In this document: positions 29,932 through 36,389 of the stretch, piece by piece
How the letters are laid out: each line of letters starts with the position of its first letter
How positions within the stretch are numbered: the first letter of the stretch is position 1
Virus record (IMG/VR): IMGVR_UViG_3300009168_000031
Span: 1-43,101 of that record
Strand: one strand, 5' to 3'
From: a virus
DNA: 43,101 nucleotides
Position numbers and translations under genes: made by a program
The notes under the pieces: model-generated
What the model was told of the DNA's origin: nothing
The model's database searches: none
Seen by the model: only the letters and a program-made list of their open reading frames with translations

Positions 29932-30203
29932 ACGCACTGACACACCCACAGACCCAGGCGCTCTTGGACGTCCGGAGGGATGGCGGCGAAACTGAATGGA
30001 TACGCACGCCGGTGTACGTGACCATGGGCACCATGCGGGCGCTGGAGCGACGGAGCCTCGTGGAGCTGCGACCTGACGCGCAGATGCCATGGTGCTTTAC
30101 CGATGTCAGACTCACCGCAACAGGGCGCGAGTATGTGTCCACGTTGGTAGCCTCGTGGTCTCCTACTGTGAGCGCGCCGGTGGCGAGAGAGGAGGGGGAG
30201 TAG
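29928..30203 (+). CDS. Small winged-helix-like protein
   Basis: A 91-aa protein with helix-strand order: THPQTQALLDVRRDGG, YVTMGTMRALERRSLVELRP, then DVRLTATGREYVSTLVAS, reminiscent of a winged helix with a typical L-T-x-x-G-R end. DNA binding is plausible but not shown. Coupled by ATGA to the microprotein upstream. Confidence 0.55.
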   Translation: MNALTHPQTQALLDVRRDGGETEWIRTPVYVTMGTMRALERRSLVELRPDAQMPWCFTDVRLTATGREYVSTLVASWSPTVSAPVAREEGE

Positions 30204-30452
30204 ATGGACTCCAATAACATAGCTGCTGTTGGCGCGTGGTTGCACGGGATACTGCCCCCGCGTGAATTGCGCCGCATCATCGAGCACGAGAGGCGGAGTG
30301 TCAGCCCCGCTTCCGACCTGTTTCTGCATCTTGAAATCAGCCTCTACGAACTACAGAGACTCCAGGTTGGGTGTATGCCAGACGCAAGGGGCCCATTGGG
30401 TTTCAGCCGAACAGAGGCCCGCCCCTCGGCGGAGAAGGGAGGGGGGAAGTGA
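30204..30452 (+). CDS. Small helical protein
   Basis: An 82-aa protein directly after the preceding stop, with GGAGGGGG upstream. The N-terminal part is helical (IAAVGAWLHGILPPRELRRI, LHLEISLYELQRLQ), the C-terminus is a basic Gly/Lys-rich tail. Unknown. Confidence 0.55.
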   Translation: MDSNNIAAVGAWLHGILPPRELRRIIEHERRSVSPASDLFLHLEISLYELQRLQVGCMPDARGPLGFSRTEARPSAEKGGGK

Positions 30453-30646
30453 CGCAACATGAAGTGAGTTGTCCCAAGTGTTCTGGCAGAGGTGCCATTC
30501 AAGTCCTCACCGGCAGTGGCACGGCACTGTTCTTTGAGGCGGTTCATTGCCCCCACTGCAATGGGCGCGGTGTGATTGAAATGCGTACGTGCTGGCGGCC
30601 AATAGACATTGACGGGAAGCCGACAGGCCCATGGCAAGAGCGGTGA
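30449..30646 (+). CDS. DnaJ-type double zinc-finger microprotein
   Basis: A 65-aa protein from GTG 30449 overlapping the previous stop (GGAGGGGGG upstream). Two CxxCxGxG knuckles, CPKCSGRGAI and CPHCNGRGVI, enclose a hydrophobic segment (VLTGSGTALFFEAVH), giving one complete DnaJ-type zinc centre and nothing else. Such fingers bind RNA or unfolded proteins. Related in type to 12126 but without the coiled coil. Confidence 0.65.
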   Translation: MTQHEVSCPKCSGRGAIQVLTGSGTALFFEAVHCPHCNGRGVIEMRTCWRPIDIDGKPTGPWQER

Positions 30647-31005
30647 TGCTCAGAATCGAACTCCCCGGCCTTCCGCCGAAGGAACTCTCACCGAACGCGA
30701 GGGTGCACTGGCGCAAGAAGGCGGACGAAACGAAGCTCTACAGGTGCGATACCGGCTGGCGCGCCATCTTCGCCAAGGACGGCAAGGACTGGCTCGCCCC
30801 CGACATGGCGAAGGTGGACGTGACGTTCGTGGTGCCGGACAAGCGGCGACGTGACAAGACGAACCTTGCCGCATCCTTCAAGGCGGCGCTGGACGGGCTG
30901 GTTGACGCTGGCGTCATCAAGGACGACTCGCACGACCACTGCGACGACCAGTACCACATCCGCTACGAGAAGGGCAAGAGCATGACGATTGTGGAGGTCT
31001 CGTGA
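30646..31005 (+). CDS. rusA: RusA-family Holliday junction resolvase
   Basis: A 119-aa protein from ATG 30646 (TGATG overlap); ATG 30631 in the same frame is an alternative. Signatures: ELPGLPPKELSPNARVHWRK near the N-terminus, VDVTFVVPDKRRRDKTNL supplying the first catalytic Asp region, and ALDGLVDAGVIKDDSHDHC with the paired Asp residues. RusA dimers cut four-way junctions symmetrically at CC sites, resolving recombination intermediates and helping packaging of branched DNA. Normal length for the family. Confidence 0.88.
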   Translation: MLRIELPGLPPKELSPNARVHWRKKADETKLYRCDTGWRAIFAKDGKDWLAPDMAKVDVTFVVPDKRRRDKTNLAASFKAALDGLVDAGVIKDDSHDHCDDQYHIRYEKGKSMTIVEVS

Positions 31006-31265
31006 AGCGCACTCCCATTCGGCGCATCGGCAAGGTGGGCGCGCAGAGAGCCAAGAACATGGCGAAGTGGAAGCGGGCACACCCAGTACCGGCAGTCTGC
31101 CCCCTCTGCGGCCATCCCCCTGATTGGCGCGGCATGGCGGTACACCACCGGAGGCATAGGTCACAGGGCGGCGACGAGAGCGAGGACAACCTGACGTGGG
31201 CCTGCGGGCCATGCCACGACGAGGAACACGGAATCAACGAACGAATGAACGGAGGGAAGGAATGA
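31002..31265 (+). CDS. HNH-type nuclease domain protein
   Basis: An 87-aa protein: basic N-terminus, then VCPLCGHPPDW, GMAVHHRRHRSQGG, and NLTWACGPCHDEEHG. The HH pair, the Asn and the second His/Cys set match the beta-beta-alpha-metal HNH motif with a structural zinc held by four Cys. In phages such small proteins include nickases and recombination nucleases. Coupled to rusA, so a role in recombination or packaging is likely. Confidence 0.75.
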   Translation: MKRTPIRRIGKVGAQRAKNMAKWKRAHPVPAVCPLCGHPPDWRGMAVHHRRHRSQGGDESEDNLTWACGPCHDEEHGINERMNGGKE

Positions 31266-31516
31266 CATTAGCGAAGGCTGGGCGAACACTACTCAACAAG
31301 CTCCTTGGCCGCTGGAAGTGGCAATGCGGCAAGTGCGGGTCGGAGGTTGTCTCCTACGCGGACTTCTGCCAACACTGCGGGGCAAAGCTCGTGTGGTCGA
31401 TATGCCCGCACTGCAACTCTGCCATTGCGCGGTGGGAAGGAGCCAACTTCTGCACCCGCTGTGGCCGCGAACTTGTACCCAGTGGGAACGAACGAATGGA
31501 GGGAAGCAAGGGATGA
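31262..31516 (+). CDS. Double zinc-ribbon small protein
   Basis: An 84-aa protein with two ribbons: CGKCGSEVVSYADFCQHCGAK and CPHCNSAIARWEGANFCTRCG, a tandem DZR-like arrangement. A basic helix precedes them. Such modules bind nucleic acid or protein partners. ATGA-coupled to the HNH gene. Confidence 0.68.
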   Translation: MTLAKAGRTLLNKLLGRWKWQCGKCGSEVVSYADFCQHCGAKLVWSICPHCNSAIARWEGANFCTRCGRELVPSGNERMEGSKG

Positions 31517-31740
31517 ACACTTGGGCAGTCATAGTCAGTATCGGTTGGTTCTGCTTCATCGCCGGGGCAGTGAGCGCCGAGATTGGGCAACCGCCACACA
31601 TGACCGAGCCGATAACCGTGCTGACGGTCGTGCAGACAATAATCACCCTCATGGCGACTTATCTCATGGGAATATGGTCGGTGAAGCCAGATGACAAGGC
31701 GGCTGCACGGGCTAGGGATAGACGAATGGAGGGGAGATGA
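31513..31740 (+). CDS. Small membrane protein of the early operon
   Basis: A 75-aa protein with two hydrophobic helices (WAVIVSIGWFCFIAGAVSA and ITVLTVVQTIITLMATYLMG) and a basic cytoplasmic tail (KAAARARDRRMEG). Early-expressed membrane proteins in phages often act in exclusion or in redirecting host functions. That is general knowledge, not evidence for this one. Confidence 0.6.
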   Translation: MNTWAVIVSIGWFCFIAGAVSAEIGQPPHMTEPITVLTVVQTIITLMATYLMGIWSVKPDDKAAARARDRRMEGR

Positions 31741-32084
31741 CCGAGAGCAACACGCGGAGATGGTGGCGAAGCAGGCTGAAGGGCTTTGCCATGAACATCA
31801 CGGGCAAGTCTCAGTTCGACGAGTGGGATTGCGACAGGCATGTGCTGGAAGGCTGGCTCTCCGACCTCATGGATACGCCGGAGCTGTCGCTGTCTGAATG
31901 GGCCGAGCAGAACGGCGGCAAGCTCGGCGTGTTTGTGAGCGCGACGACGCCGGTGCAGGGAACGCACTCATGCGGCGCGGTGAGTCCGGACTGGGAGCGG
32001 GGCTTCGCTATCGGATTCGAGAACGCAATCAACGCGATGGTCGATGACGGCTGGCGGAAGGTCGTGAGAATGGAGGGCAAATGA
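31737..32084 (+). CDS. Unknown early protein (115 aa)
   Basis: ATGA-coupled to the membrane-protein gene. Aromatic-rich beginning (RRWWRSRLKGFAMNITGKSQ), then LEGWLSDLMDTPELSLSEW and a GFAIGFENAINAMVDDGWRK helix. Compact alpha/beta pattern. No family recognised. Confidence 0.55.
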   Translation: MTESNTRRWWRSRLKGFAMNITGKSQFDEWDCDRHVLEGWLSDLMDTPELSLSEWAEQNGGKLGVFVSATTPVQGTHSCGAVSPDWERGFAIGFENAINAMVDDGWRKVVRMEGK

Positions 32085-32380
32085 CATTCGACGAGAACGG
32101 TATCTGTGTACTGGAATCAATCACGTCACCCGACGAGTGCGATGCGTACGTGGAGTTTCTTCGCCAAGAGGAGGCGCGTCACCACAACGCATACGAGGAT
32201 GCCTTGATAAGCATTGACTCGTGCGAGTTCATCGCCAACGCGGGGGGGCATCCCTTGTACCACAAGGCCGTTGCAGCCTTCTACGACTCGGCTGCTACTC
32301 GTCATCAAGCCGACCTCAAAGCTATCACCAAGCGGCTAAAGCAGATTGCGGCGCACAAGGCCAAGCTGGAGGGCAAGTGA
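32081..32380 (+). CDS. Unknown early helical protein (99 aa)
   Basis: ATGA-coupled on both sides. Predominantly helical (SPDECDAYVEFLRQEEARHH, and AATRHQADLKAITKRLKQIA) with a middle ISIDSCEFIANAGGHPLYH segment. Probably a small coiled-coil protein. No family recognised. Confidence 0.55.
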   Translation: MTFDENGICVLESITSPDECDAYVEFLRQEEARHHNAYEDALISIDSCEFIANAGGHPLYHKAVAAFYDSAATRHQADLKAITKRLKQIAAHKAKLEGK

Positions 32381-32676
32381 TATACGTGAGCGGGCCGTAC
32401 CGTGGCGATGTAGCGGCCAACATCGCTCGTGCGTGGCTCGTGGCGCAGGGCTTGTGGGCGAGAGGCTTCGCGGTTATCTGCCCCCACTGTAATTCGGCCT
32501 TCATGGACGGGGCCAACTTCATTCAGGGCGACTTGGACATCATCGAACGGCTGAGAGACGGTGACGCGCTCTACATGATGCGTGGATGGGAGCAATCGGA
32601 CGGTGCGTGCCTTGAGAGAGACTTGGCGCAACGCAAGGGACTACGAATCTACTACGAGGGGGTGGACGAGCCATGA
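32377..32676 (+). CDS. DUF4406 / nucleoside deoxyribosyltransferase-like protein
   Basis: A 99-aa protein from GTG 32377 overlapping the previous stop. VIYVSGPYRGDVAANIARAW at the N-terminus, AVICPHCNSAF, DIIERLRDGDALYMMRGWEQ and SDGACLERDLAQRKG follow the pattern of DUF4406, a relative of nucleoside 2-deoxyribosyltransferases with the SGPY and E-x-x-LA elements. Phage copies are usually small and of unknown substrate; nucleotide salvage or NAD/nucleoside sensing is possible. Confidence 0.75.
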   Translation: MIYVSGPYRGDVAANIARAWLVAQGLWARGFAVICPHCNSAFMDGANFIQGDLDIIERLRDGDALYMMRGWEQSDGACLERDLAQRKGLRIYYEGVDEP

Positions 32677-32936
32677 CGGACGACATACTGCTGACACCGG
32701 AACAATCCTTCTACGCGCTGAATCACGGCTACTACAAATGGGTAGCAGATGATAAGCCGTCCGGCAAACGGTCAGACTACGAGCGCGAAGCCATCTGCCG
32801 CGCTCAGGTGGCGAAGGTCACAGAGTGGGCCGAGGCAGAATGCCACGAACACCCCACAAGGGAGCCGTTCTTCCCTGTGCGCGCTGATTGCCCGTTGTGC
32901 TGGCAGGCCCTTCGTGCCGCAGGGGGCGTGGAATGA
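32673..32936 (+). CDS. Small early protein (paralogue of the 29160 gene)
   Basis: An 87-aa protein: DDILLTPEQSFYAL, ICRAQVAKVTEWAEAE and the C-terminus WQALRAAGGVE align with the protein at 29160. It carries an inserted Cys/His pair (ECHEHP...DCPLC) absent from that protein, suggesting it gained or kept a zinc site. Unknown function. Confidence 0.65.
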   Translation: MTDDILLTPEQSFYALNHGYYKWVADDKPSGKRSDYEREAICRAQVAKVTEWAEAECHEHPTREPFFPVRADCPLCWQALRAAGGVE

Positions 32937-33499
32937 CGCTACTCGGACGTGCGAAGCGGGCCATACAGCGGTTCCTCAGTAGACACGAGCCTGAGTTCGC
33001 CGTGCTCTACGTCACGCGAGACGAGGCGTGTGCTACGACCTCCGAGACGGGCGGGCCTATCACGCCAGCAGACATAGCCTCCATGTGGCAGGCCAAGGGC
33101 GAAGGCGGACGATTGCTGTCTCAGAGAGTGACGGCATGGATTGTCGCCAACTATGAGACGATGCGCGATGGGACGTGGCCGGACGTGAAGCCGGAGGAGA
33201 TACCGAGCCACGGAGGGGGCTTCCACCACTCCCCACACGAGATGCCGTGCATGTACGCTGCCGAGGTCTGGAAGCGCATACAGGAGTGCAACATCGACGG
33301 TGAGCTGTGTTGGGCCTACTACCAGGGGCGAGTGGTAACACTGACTCCCGATGTGTGCAGGCGCATCAACCGCGCCTTGGCCTACTCTGCGGGGTGGACT
33401 CGCAAGCGAGTGAGCTACAAGGAGTGGTGCGGGCACAGGTTCAAGCTGTCAATGCCCACAGAGACAGTCCGCCGATTTGACACGCGCACGAGTGTATGA
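32933..33499 (+). CDS. Unknown protein ending the early operon (188 aa)
   Basis: The last gene of the 24.25-33.5 kb operon. Alpha/beta pattern: FAVLYVTRDEACATTSETGG, IASMWQAKGEGGRLLSQRVT, MYAAEVWKRIQECNIDGELC and a basic SAGWTRKRVSYKEWCGHRFK. Many Cys and Trp. No family recognised. The -35 box of the next promoter (TTGACA) overlaps its final codons. Confidence 0.6.
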   Translation: MTLLGRAKRAIQRFLSRHEPEFAVLYVTRDEACATTSETGGPITPADIASMWQAKGEGGRLLSQRVTAWIVANYETMRDGTWPDVKPEEIPSHGGGFHHSPHEMPCMYAAEVWKRIQECNIDGELCWAYYQGRVVTLTPDVCRRINRALAYSAGWTRKRVSYKEWCGHRFKLSMPTETVRRFDTRTSV

Positions 33500-33505
33500 T
33501 ACAAT
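33477..33505 (+). promoter_or_regulatory. Strong promoter at the end of the early operon
   Basis: TTGACA (33477-33482), exact 17-nt spacer, TACAAT (33500-33505; 5 of 6 to consensus). This is the best sigma-70-type match in the genome. A terminator hairpin lies only about 20 nt after the predicted start point near 33512. Confidence 0.78.
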
Positions 33506-33530
33506 GGTCGTGCGTAGAAGTATGCTCAAG

Positions 33531-33551
33531 AGGGGCCGAAAGGCCCCTTTT
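33531..33551 (+). terminator. Immediate terminator/attenuator after the 33477 promoter
   Basis: GGGGCC (33532-33537), GAAA tetraloop, GGCCCC (33542-33547), TTTT. From the predicted start near 33512 this gives an RNA of roughly 40 nt, or an attenuator governing the genes beyond. Confidence 0.78.
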
Positions 33552-33566
33552 CATTTGGGAGGCCGA

Positions 33567-33797
33567 CTGGAGTTCACCTTCACGTTGGAGCCTATCCCCG
33601 CAGATACGGGCGGGGCGTACCGGAAAGCGGCAGTCGATGTGGTAATTGATTCCCGTGTGTCTCGCGAAGAACAGCTCCACTCAGCCTTCTACGAAGTGCT
33701 CTCGGCGTACCTTGACCCGCACGAGGACCGGAGAGATTTTTTTCTGGACGTGGCGGACACCCTAGTGGAAGCCTGCCGGGTGGTAGACGCCCCGTGA
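33567..33797 (+). CDS. Small protein after the attenuator
   Basis: Reading from LEFTFTLEPIPADTGG to the stop gives about 76 aa with a helical, acidic C-terminus (DFFLDVADTLVEACRVVDAP). GGAGG precedes an in-frame CTG at 33567, while the in-frame ATG at 33522 would place the hairpin inside the coding region. The start is therefore unsure. The N-terminal strand and middle (VVIDSRVSREEQLHSAFYEV) do not match a family I know. Confidence 0.5.
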   Translation: MEFTFTLEPIPADTGGAYRKAAVDVVIDSRVSREEQLHSAFYEVLSAYLDPHEDRRDFFLDVADTLVEACRVVDAP

Positions 33798-33897
33798 CGT
33801 TACGGACAATCTGACAGTCCAGCTTTGAGGATTTGGGGCTTTCTTGGTGGGTGTGGGCTTTGGGCTGCCTAGACATATACCTGGTGCTTGTGAGGAA

Positions 33898-33919
33898 GCC
33901 GCCTTCGGGCGGCCTTTTT
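33898..33919 (+). terminator. Rho-independent terminator
   Basis: GCCGCC (33898-33903), TTCG tetraloop, GGCGGC (33908-33913), then CTTTTT. A strong terminator placed just before the HNH gene. Confidence 0.85.
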
Positions 33920-33925
33920 GTTTCC

Positions 33926-34306
33926 ATGAGAGCAGAAGCCGCGATTGCTCGACGAAATCATTCAAGAATGACGACATACAAGAGGCTGATTCCCTCTTGC
34001 TGTTGGCCTGGGTGCGGTCGCTCACCAGTGGCATGTCACCACATTGTACCACTTCACTGGGGAGGCGAGGACCACTATAACAACTATATCTCGCTATGCC
34101 GCGCACACCACGATACCAATGGACACCATGCCTTCTTGTGGCGCGACGACTGGGAAGAACTCGCACGGGACTTATTCACCTACAAGTACATGGCCGAACT
34201 AACCCTGTTAGGAGTTACAGCGGACCAAAACATGGACGACGATACGTTCATTGCTGCGGTGGTGCGGGCAAAAGCCGAAGAAGCGGTGCCAACGGACGAT
34301 GATTAG
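33926..34306 (+). CDS. HNH endonuclease, probably free-standing homing type
   Basis: A 126-aa protein; ATG 33926 follows the terminator directly, and ATG 33968 (MTTYKRLIP) is an alternative. A zinc/HNH core: SCCWPGCGRSPVACHHIVPL, then HYNNYISLCRAHHDTNGHH. This supplies the His-His, Asn and His positions and four Cys. Lying between two terminators and at a strand switch, it looks like an autonomous insertion. The base after its stop begins a 33-nt repeat also found at 20459. It may cut a DNA site or assist packaging. Confidence 0.78.
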   Translation: MRAEAAIARRNHSRMTTYKRLIPSCCWPGCGRSPVACHHIVPLHWGGEDHYNNYISLCRAHHDTNGHHAFLWRDDWEELARDLFTYKYMAELTLLGVTADQNMDDDTFIAAVVRAKAEEAVPTDDD

Positions 34307-34338
34307 GTTTCCGTGGCGCTGGCGCGAGATTTCAAGGC
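34306..34338. repeat. Dispersed 33-nt repeat, copy B
   Basis: Begins at the last base of the HNH stop codon and matches 20459-20491 at 29 of 33 positions. In the HNH frame after the stop it would read VSVALARDFKA. Confidence 0.7.
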
Positions 34339-34355
34339 AAAGATGGGCATGGAAA

Positions 34356-34380
34356 GGGGCCGGTGTGCGGTCCCGGCCCC
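34356..34380. terminator. Inverted repeat between converging operons
   Basis: GGGGCCGG (34356-34363) pairs with CCGGCCCC (34373-34380), 8 bp. T-runs are short on both strands, so termination efficiency is uncertain. The same arms recur in the hairpin at 41193. Confidence 0.5.
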
Positions 34381-34386
34381 GTGGGG

Positions 34387-34566
34387 TTACTTGGCCTCTC
34401 GTCTCGCCCTGAGCCTTTCGACTTCCTCTGTGGGAACGTCCCACACGAAGCCCTGGTAGGTGATGTTCGTAGCGATTCTGCGGGCCTTGACGGTGCCCCG
34501 GTGGATACCGTCGGCCAGTGATTGCCGGGTGACTCCGATGGTACGGGCGGCGTCTGAGAGCTTCAC
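34387..34566 (-). CDS. Excisionase-like small HTH protein
   Basis: A 59-aa protein from GTG 34566 overlapping the preceding stop. KLSDAARTIGVTRQSLADGI is a MerR/excisionase-type winged helix-turn-helix, followed by VKARRIATN and a strand GFVWDVPTEEVERLRARR. Size and motif fit a recombination directionality factor, or a repressor of its own operon. It is the last gene of the leftward operon, about 11 kb from the integrase, so the Xis role is a suggestion only. Confidence 0.62.
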   Translation of the reverse strand: MKLSDAARTIGVTRQSLADGIHRGTVKARRIATNITYQGFVWDVPTEEVERLRARREAK

Positions 34567-34778
34567 TGTGCGGCCTCCGCGAAGATGCCTTGAAACTCTG
34601 CGAGGCTAAGAGGCTCGTAGTCAACAGCCTCGTGGCGCGGCGAGAATGCGGCCATGTCTGCGGCCCACGCGCTGCCAGTGCGGGCGAGAACGTCACGGTG
34701 CACGTCACACCGGCGTAGGGGAAGCCCGCCGTATAGGATAGTCTCATTCATCATCCGACTTGCCATTGTCTCTTTCAT
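34563..34778 (-). CDS. Unknown protein of the leftward operon (71 aa)
   Basis: MKETMASRMMNETILYGGLP, then a middle with RRCDVHRDVLARTGSAW and an acidic end LSLAEFQGIFAEAAQ. AGGAGGAGA lies upstream on the minus strand behind a GGGGG/CCCCC hairpin. No family recognised. Confidence 0.55.
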   Translation of the reverse strand: MKETMASRMMNETILYGGLPLRRCDVHRDVLARTGSAWAADMAAFSPRHEAVDYEPLSLAEFQGIFAEAAQ

Positions 34779-34794
34779 GTGTCTCTCCTCCTAT

Positions 34795-34810
34795 GGGGGT
34801 CTATGCCCCC
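34795..34810 (-). promoter_or_regulatory. Hairpin in the leader of the 34563 gene
   Basis: GGGGG (34795-34799) and CCCCC (34806-34810) with a 6-nt loop, just upstream of the AGGAGGAG ribosome site on the minus strand. No T-run on either side. One of three such gap hairpins in this operon. Confidence 0.4.
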
Positions 34811-34813
34811 GTG

Positions 34814-35395
34814 CTATGACTCGGCATTCTCGCGCTGCTGGTCGCGCAACTGGAGGAGCCGGTCCTCGGTGCCATCGACAACAAACCCGTCTGCCAGCGC
34901 GTCGGCGTCAATCTGTTCTGCCAGTGCGGTTAGCTCGGCGTCGGTCTTCTTGGTGAGGTCGTCGCGGTACATATCGAGCCAATCCGACGCATCGGTGTAT
35001 TGCAGGACGTCCGGCTCGCTCGCGTTCTCGCACTCGAACTCACAACGCTCCGCAATCTCGGCATCGGCGGCTTGGGCATCCTCGCTGAGATGTGCCACAT
35101 GATTGTGGCCGTCCCACACCGACTCGTACCCGGCAACGACGCGCTCGGCCAGTGGCAGTAGTTCGTGCATGAGCCGATTCGCGGCCTTGGCGGTGAACGT
35201 CGGGATACCATAGCGGCGGTCATGGCCGTGGTAAACCGAGAACGGAATCGCGCCGCCAATCTCCGCGTTGTAGGTGGCGTGCATGGTCTCGTGGCGCAGG
35301 CCCAGTTCGATGTACGCGCCCTGGGGTTCGTTCTGGCCGTGGTAGCGCCTCAACAGTTCCGTGGTTTCCGTGCATTCCCGAATTGTGACTGTCAT
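34814..35395 (-). CDS. Unknown acidic protein of the leftward operon (193 aa)
   Basis: Starts MTVTIRECTETTELLRRYHG with GAGGAGGGA 4 nt upstream on the minus strand; a longer frame to 35452 includes the leader hairpin and is rejected. The N-terminal half has His/Tyr-rich strands (GLRHETMHATYNAEIGG, PFSVYHGHDRRYGIP). The C-terminal half is very acidic and helical (AQAADAEIAERCEFECENAS, KTDAELTALAEQIDADALA). No catalytic motif recognised. The acidic helical part could mimic DNA, which is speculation. Confidence 0.55.
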   Translation of the reverse strand: MTVTIRECTETTELLRRYHGQNEPQGAYIELGLRHETMHATYNAEIGGAIPFSVYHGHDRRYGIPTFTAKAANRLMHELLPLAERVVAGYESVWDGHNHVAHLSEDAQAADAEIAERCEFECENASEPDVLQYTDASDWLDMYRDDLTKKTDAELTALAEQIDADALADGFVVDGTEDRLLQLRDQQRENAES

Positions 35396-35420
35396 GCTTC
35401 CTCCCTCCTCAAACTTTTTT

Positions 35421-35477
35421 CTAGTCCGCTCACTGAGCCCCGCTGCTGTCACCAGTGGGGCCGGATGAGGGGACTAG
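35421..35477 (-). promoter_or_regulatory. Two-stem structured leader in the leftward operon
   Basis: CTAGTCC (35421-35427) pairs with GGACTAG (35471-35477), enclosing GCCCC (35437-35441) with GGGGC (35457-35461). The outer arm covers the stop codon of the gene at 35474. It precedes the ribosome site of the 34814 gene and is followed on the minus strand by an A-run, so it is not a terminator there. Confidence 0.45.
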
Positions 35478-35773
35478 GGGTCAACGACCGCGCCACAGCC
35501 GGGGCACGCCGCACCTTCACATTGCATGGCGCGTATCTCCTCGGGCGTGTAGGTGCGGAGGCAGAACGGGCAGACCAACCCATGTCCCATGTCCTCAGCA
35601 ATCTCCATGCACGCCCAGACGTCGCCGTCGTCAATCTTCGCGCTATCAACCATGGCGAGGAAGACGACCTGTGACTCTGCGGCGTCGTGGTCAATGTTCG
35701 TGGTGCCTTGTGGCCGGAAGCGCCAATACAGCGAGTGCGCGTATACCAAGTGCTTGTTGCGATTGAGTATCAT
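35474..35773 (-). CDS. Zinc-ribbon protein of the leftward operon
   Basis: A 99-aa protein. The N-terminal 60 residues are alpha/beta (NKHLVYAHSLYWRFRPQGTT, ESQVVFLAMVDSAKIDDGD). The C-terminal CPFCLRTYTPEEI and CPGCGAVVDP form a four-Cys zinc ribbon. GAGGGAGG lies upstream on the minus strand. Likely a binding module; partner unknown. Confidence 0.6.
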   Translation of the reverse strand: MILNRNKHLVYAHSLYWRFRPQGTTNIDHDAAESQVVFLAMVDSAKIDDGDVWACMEIAEDMGHGLVCPFCLRTYTPEEIRAMQCEGAACPGCGAVVDP

Positions 35774-35804
35774 CTGTTTCCTCCCTCTTACTTACTCTCC
35801 GCCT

Positions 35805-35824
35805 AGCCGGTGTATGTCCCGGCT
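35805..35824 (-). promoter_or_regulatory. Hairpin in the leader of the 35474 gene
   Basis: AGCCGG (35805-35810) and CCGGCT (35819-35824), 6 bp perfect with an 8-nt loop. It sits in the 79-nt gap between two leftward genes, upstream of the ribosome site. Confidence 0.4.
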
Positions 35825-35852
35825 TCTCTCCCGTCATGGTGTACTAGCTGGC

Positions 35853-36044
35853 CTAGAACTCGACAATCTGCGCCTGATAGTAGTCGCGCAGCTCGATAGC
35901 GTACTTGCAGGCGTTGGCGTAGGTCGTGTACTGGCGCTGTCTGTGCGCCGGATAGAAACCGAGCTTGCCTTCATACCCGGCGACGACGTATGAGCGGCTC
36001 CCGCGTTTCAGTCCTATCTGCGTAACTCTGGCTTTCGGTATCAT
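35853..36044 (-). CDS. Small basic protein of the leftward operon
   Basis: A 63-aa protein starting MIPKARVTQIGLKRGSRSYV with GAGGAGGGC upstream. Basic beta-rich N-terminus followed by a helix (YTTYANACKYAIELRDYYQA), a pattern seen in small nucleic-acid-binding proteins. No family recognised. Confidence 0.55.
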   Translation of the reverse strand: MIPKARVTQIGLKRGSRSYVVAGYEGKLGFYPAHRQRQYTTYANACKYAIELRDYYQAQIVEF

Positions 36045-36057
36045 GTGCCCTCCTCGT

Positions 36058-36261
36058 CTATTCCGACCTATCACTAACTGATGTGCGAATCTGTCCATGT
36101 GCTTGCAGAGCGGCGATTGCATTGTCTCGGCTGAGAATCCGGCGCCCCATGCCCCCAGTGGCTTCGTTGTACGTCGGCGTATAGAGATACGTTCCGTCTC
36201 TCAGCTCCCGGGCTGACGCTATGTCGAAGGCGCTCCGGGCTGTGTTCCATATCCGCTCCAT
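36058..36261 (-). CDS. First gene of the leftward operon (67 aa)
   Basis: MERIWNTARSAFDIASAREL..., with a central GTYLYTPTYNEATGGMGR and a helical end (SRDNAIAALQAHGQIR). The ATG lies exactly 6 nt after the promoter -10 (TTTACT), predicting a leaderless mRNA and explaining the absence of a ribosome site. Function unknown. Confidence 0.6.
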   Translation of the reverse strand: MERIWNTARSAFDIASARELRDGTYLYTPTYNEATGGMGRRILSRDNAIAALQAHGQIRTSVSDRSE

Positions 36262-36267
36262 GCCCTA

Positions 36268-36297
36268 AGTAAATCACAACGGATTGCGGCCTGTCAA
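36268..36297 (-). promoter_or_regulatory. Promoter of the leftward operon
   Basis: On the minus strand TTGACA (36297..36292), 18-nt spacer, TTTACT (36273..36268), 6 nt, ATG (36261). It lies in the 128-nt divergent gap 36262-36389. I see no convincing plus-strand promoter in that gap. Confidence 0.62.
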
Positions 36298-36389
36298 TAC
36301 CATCCTTACGAACAACATGGAAGAATCTACCGGAGAATGCCATTTTCCTCGGGCGGGGTGGGGCATGAGTAACTTGTGTTGTGCTAGCT

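Noticed and set aside
33429-33452. Minus-strand TTGACA near 33447 as a promoter
   Set aside because: No -10 box at suitable distance and no minus-strand gene downstream.
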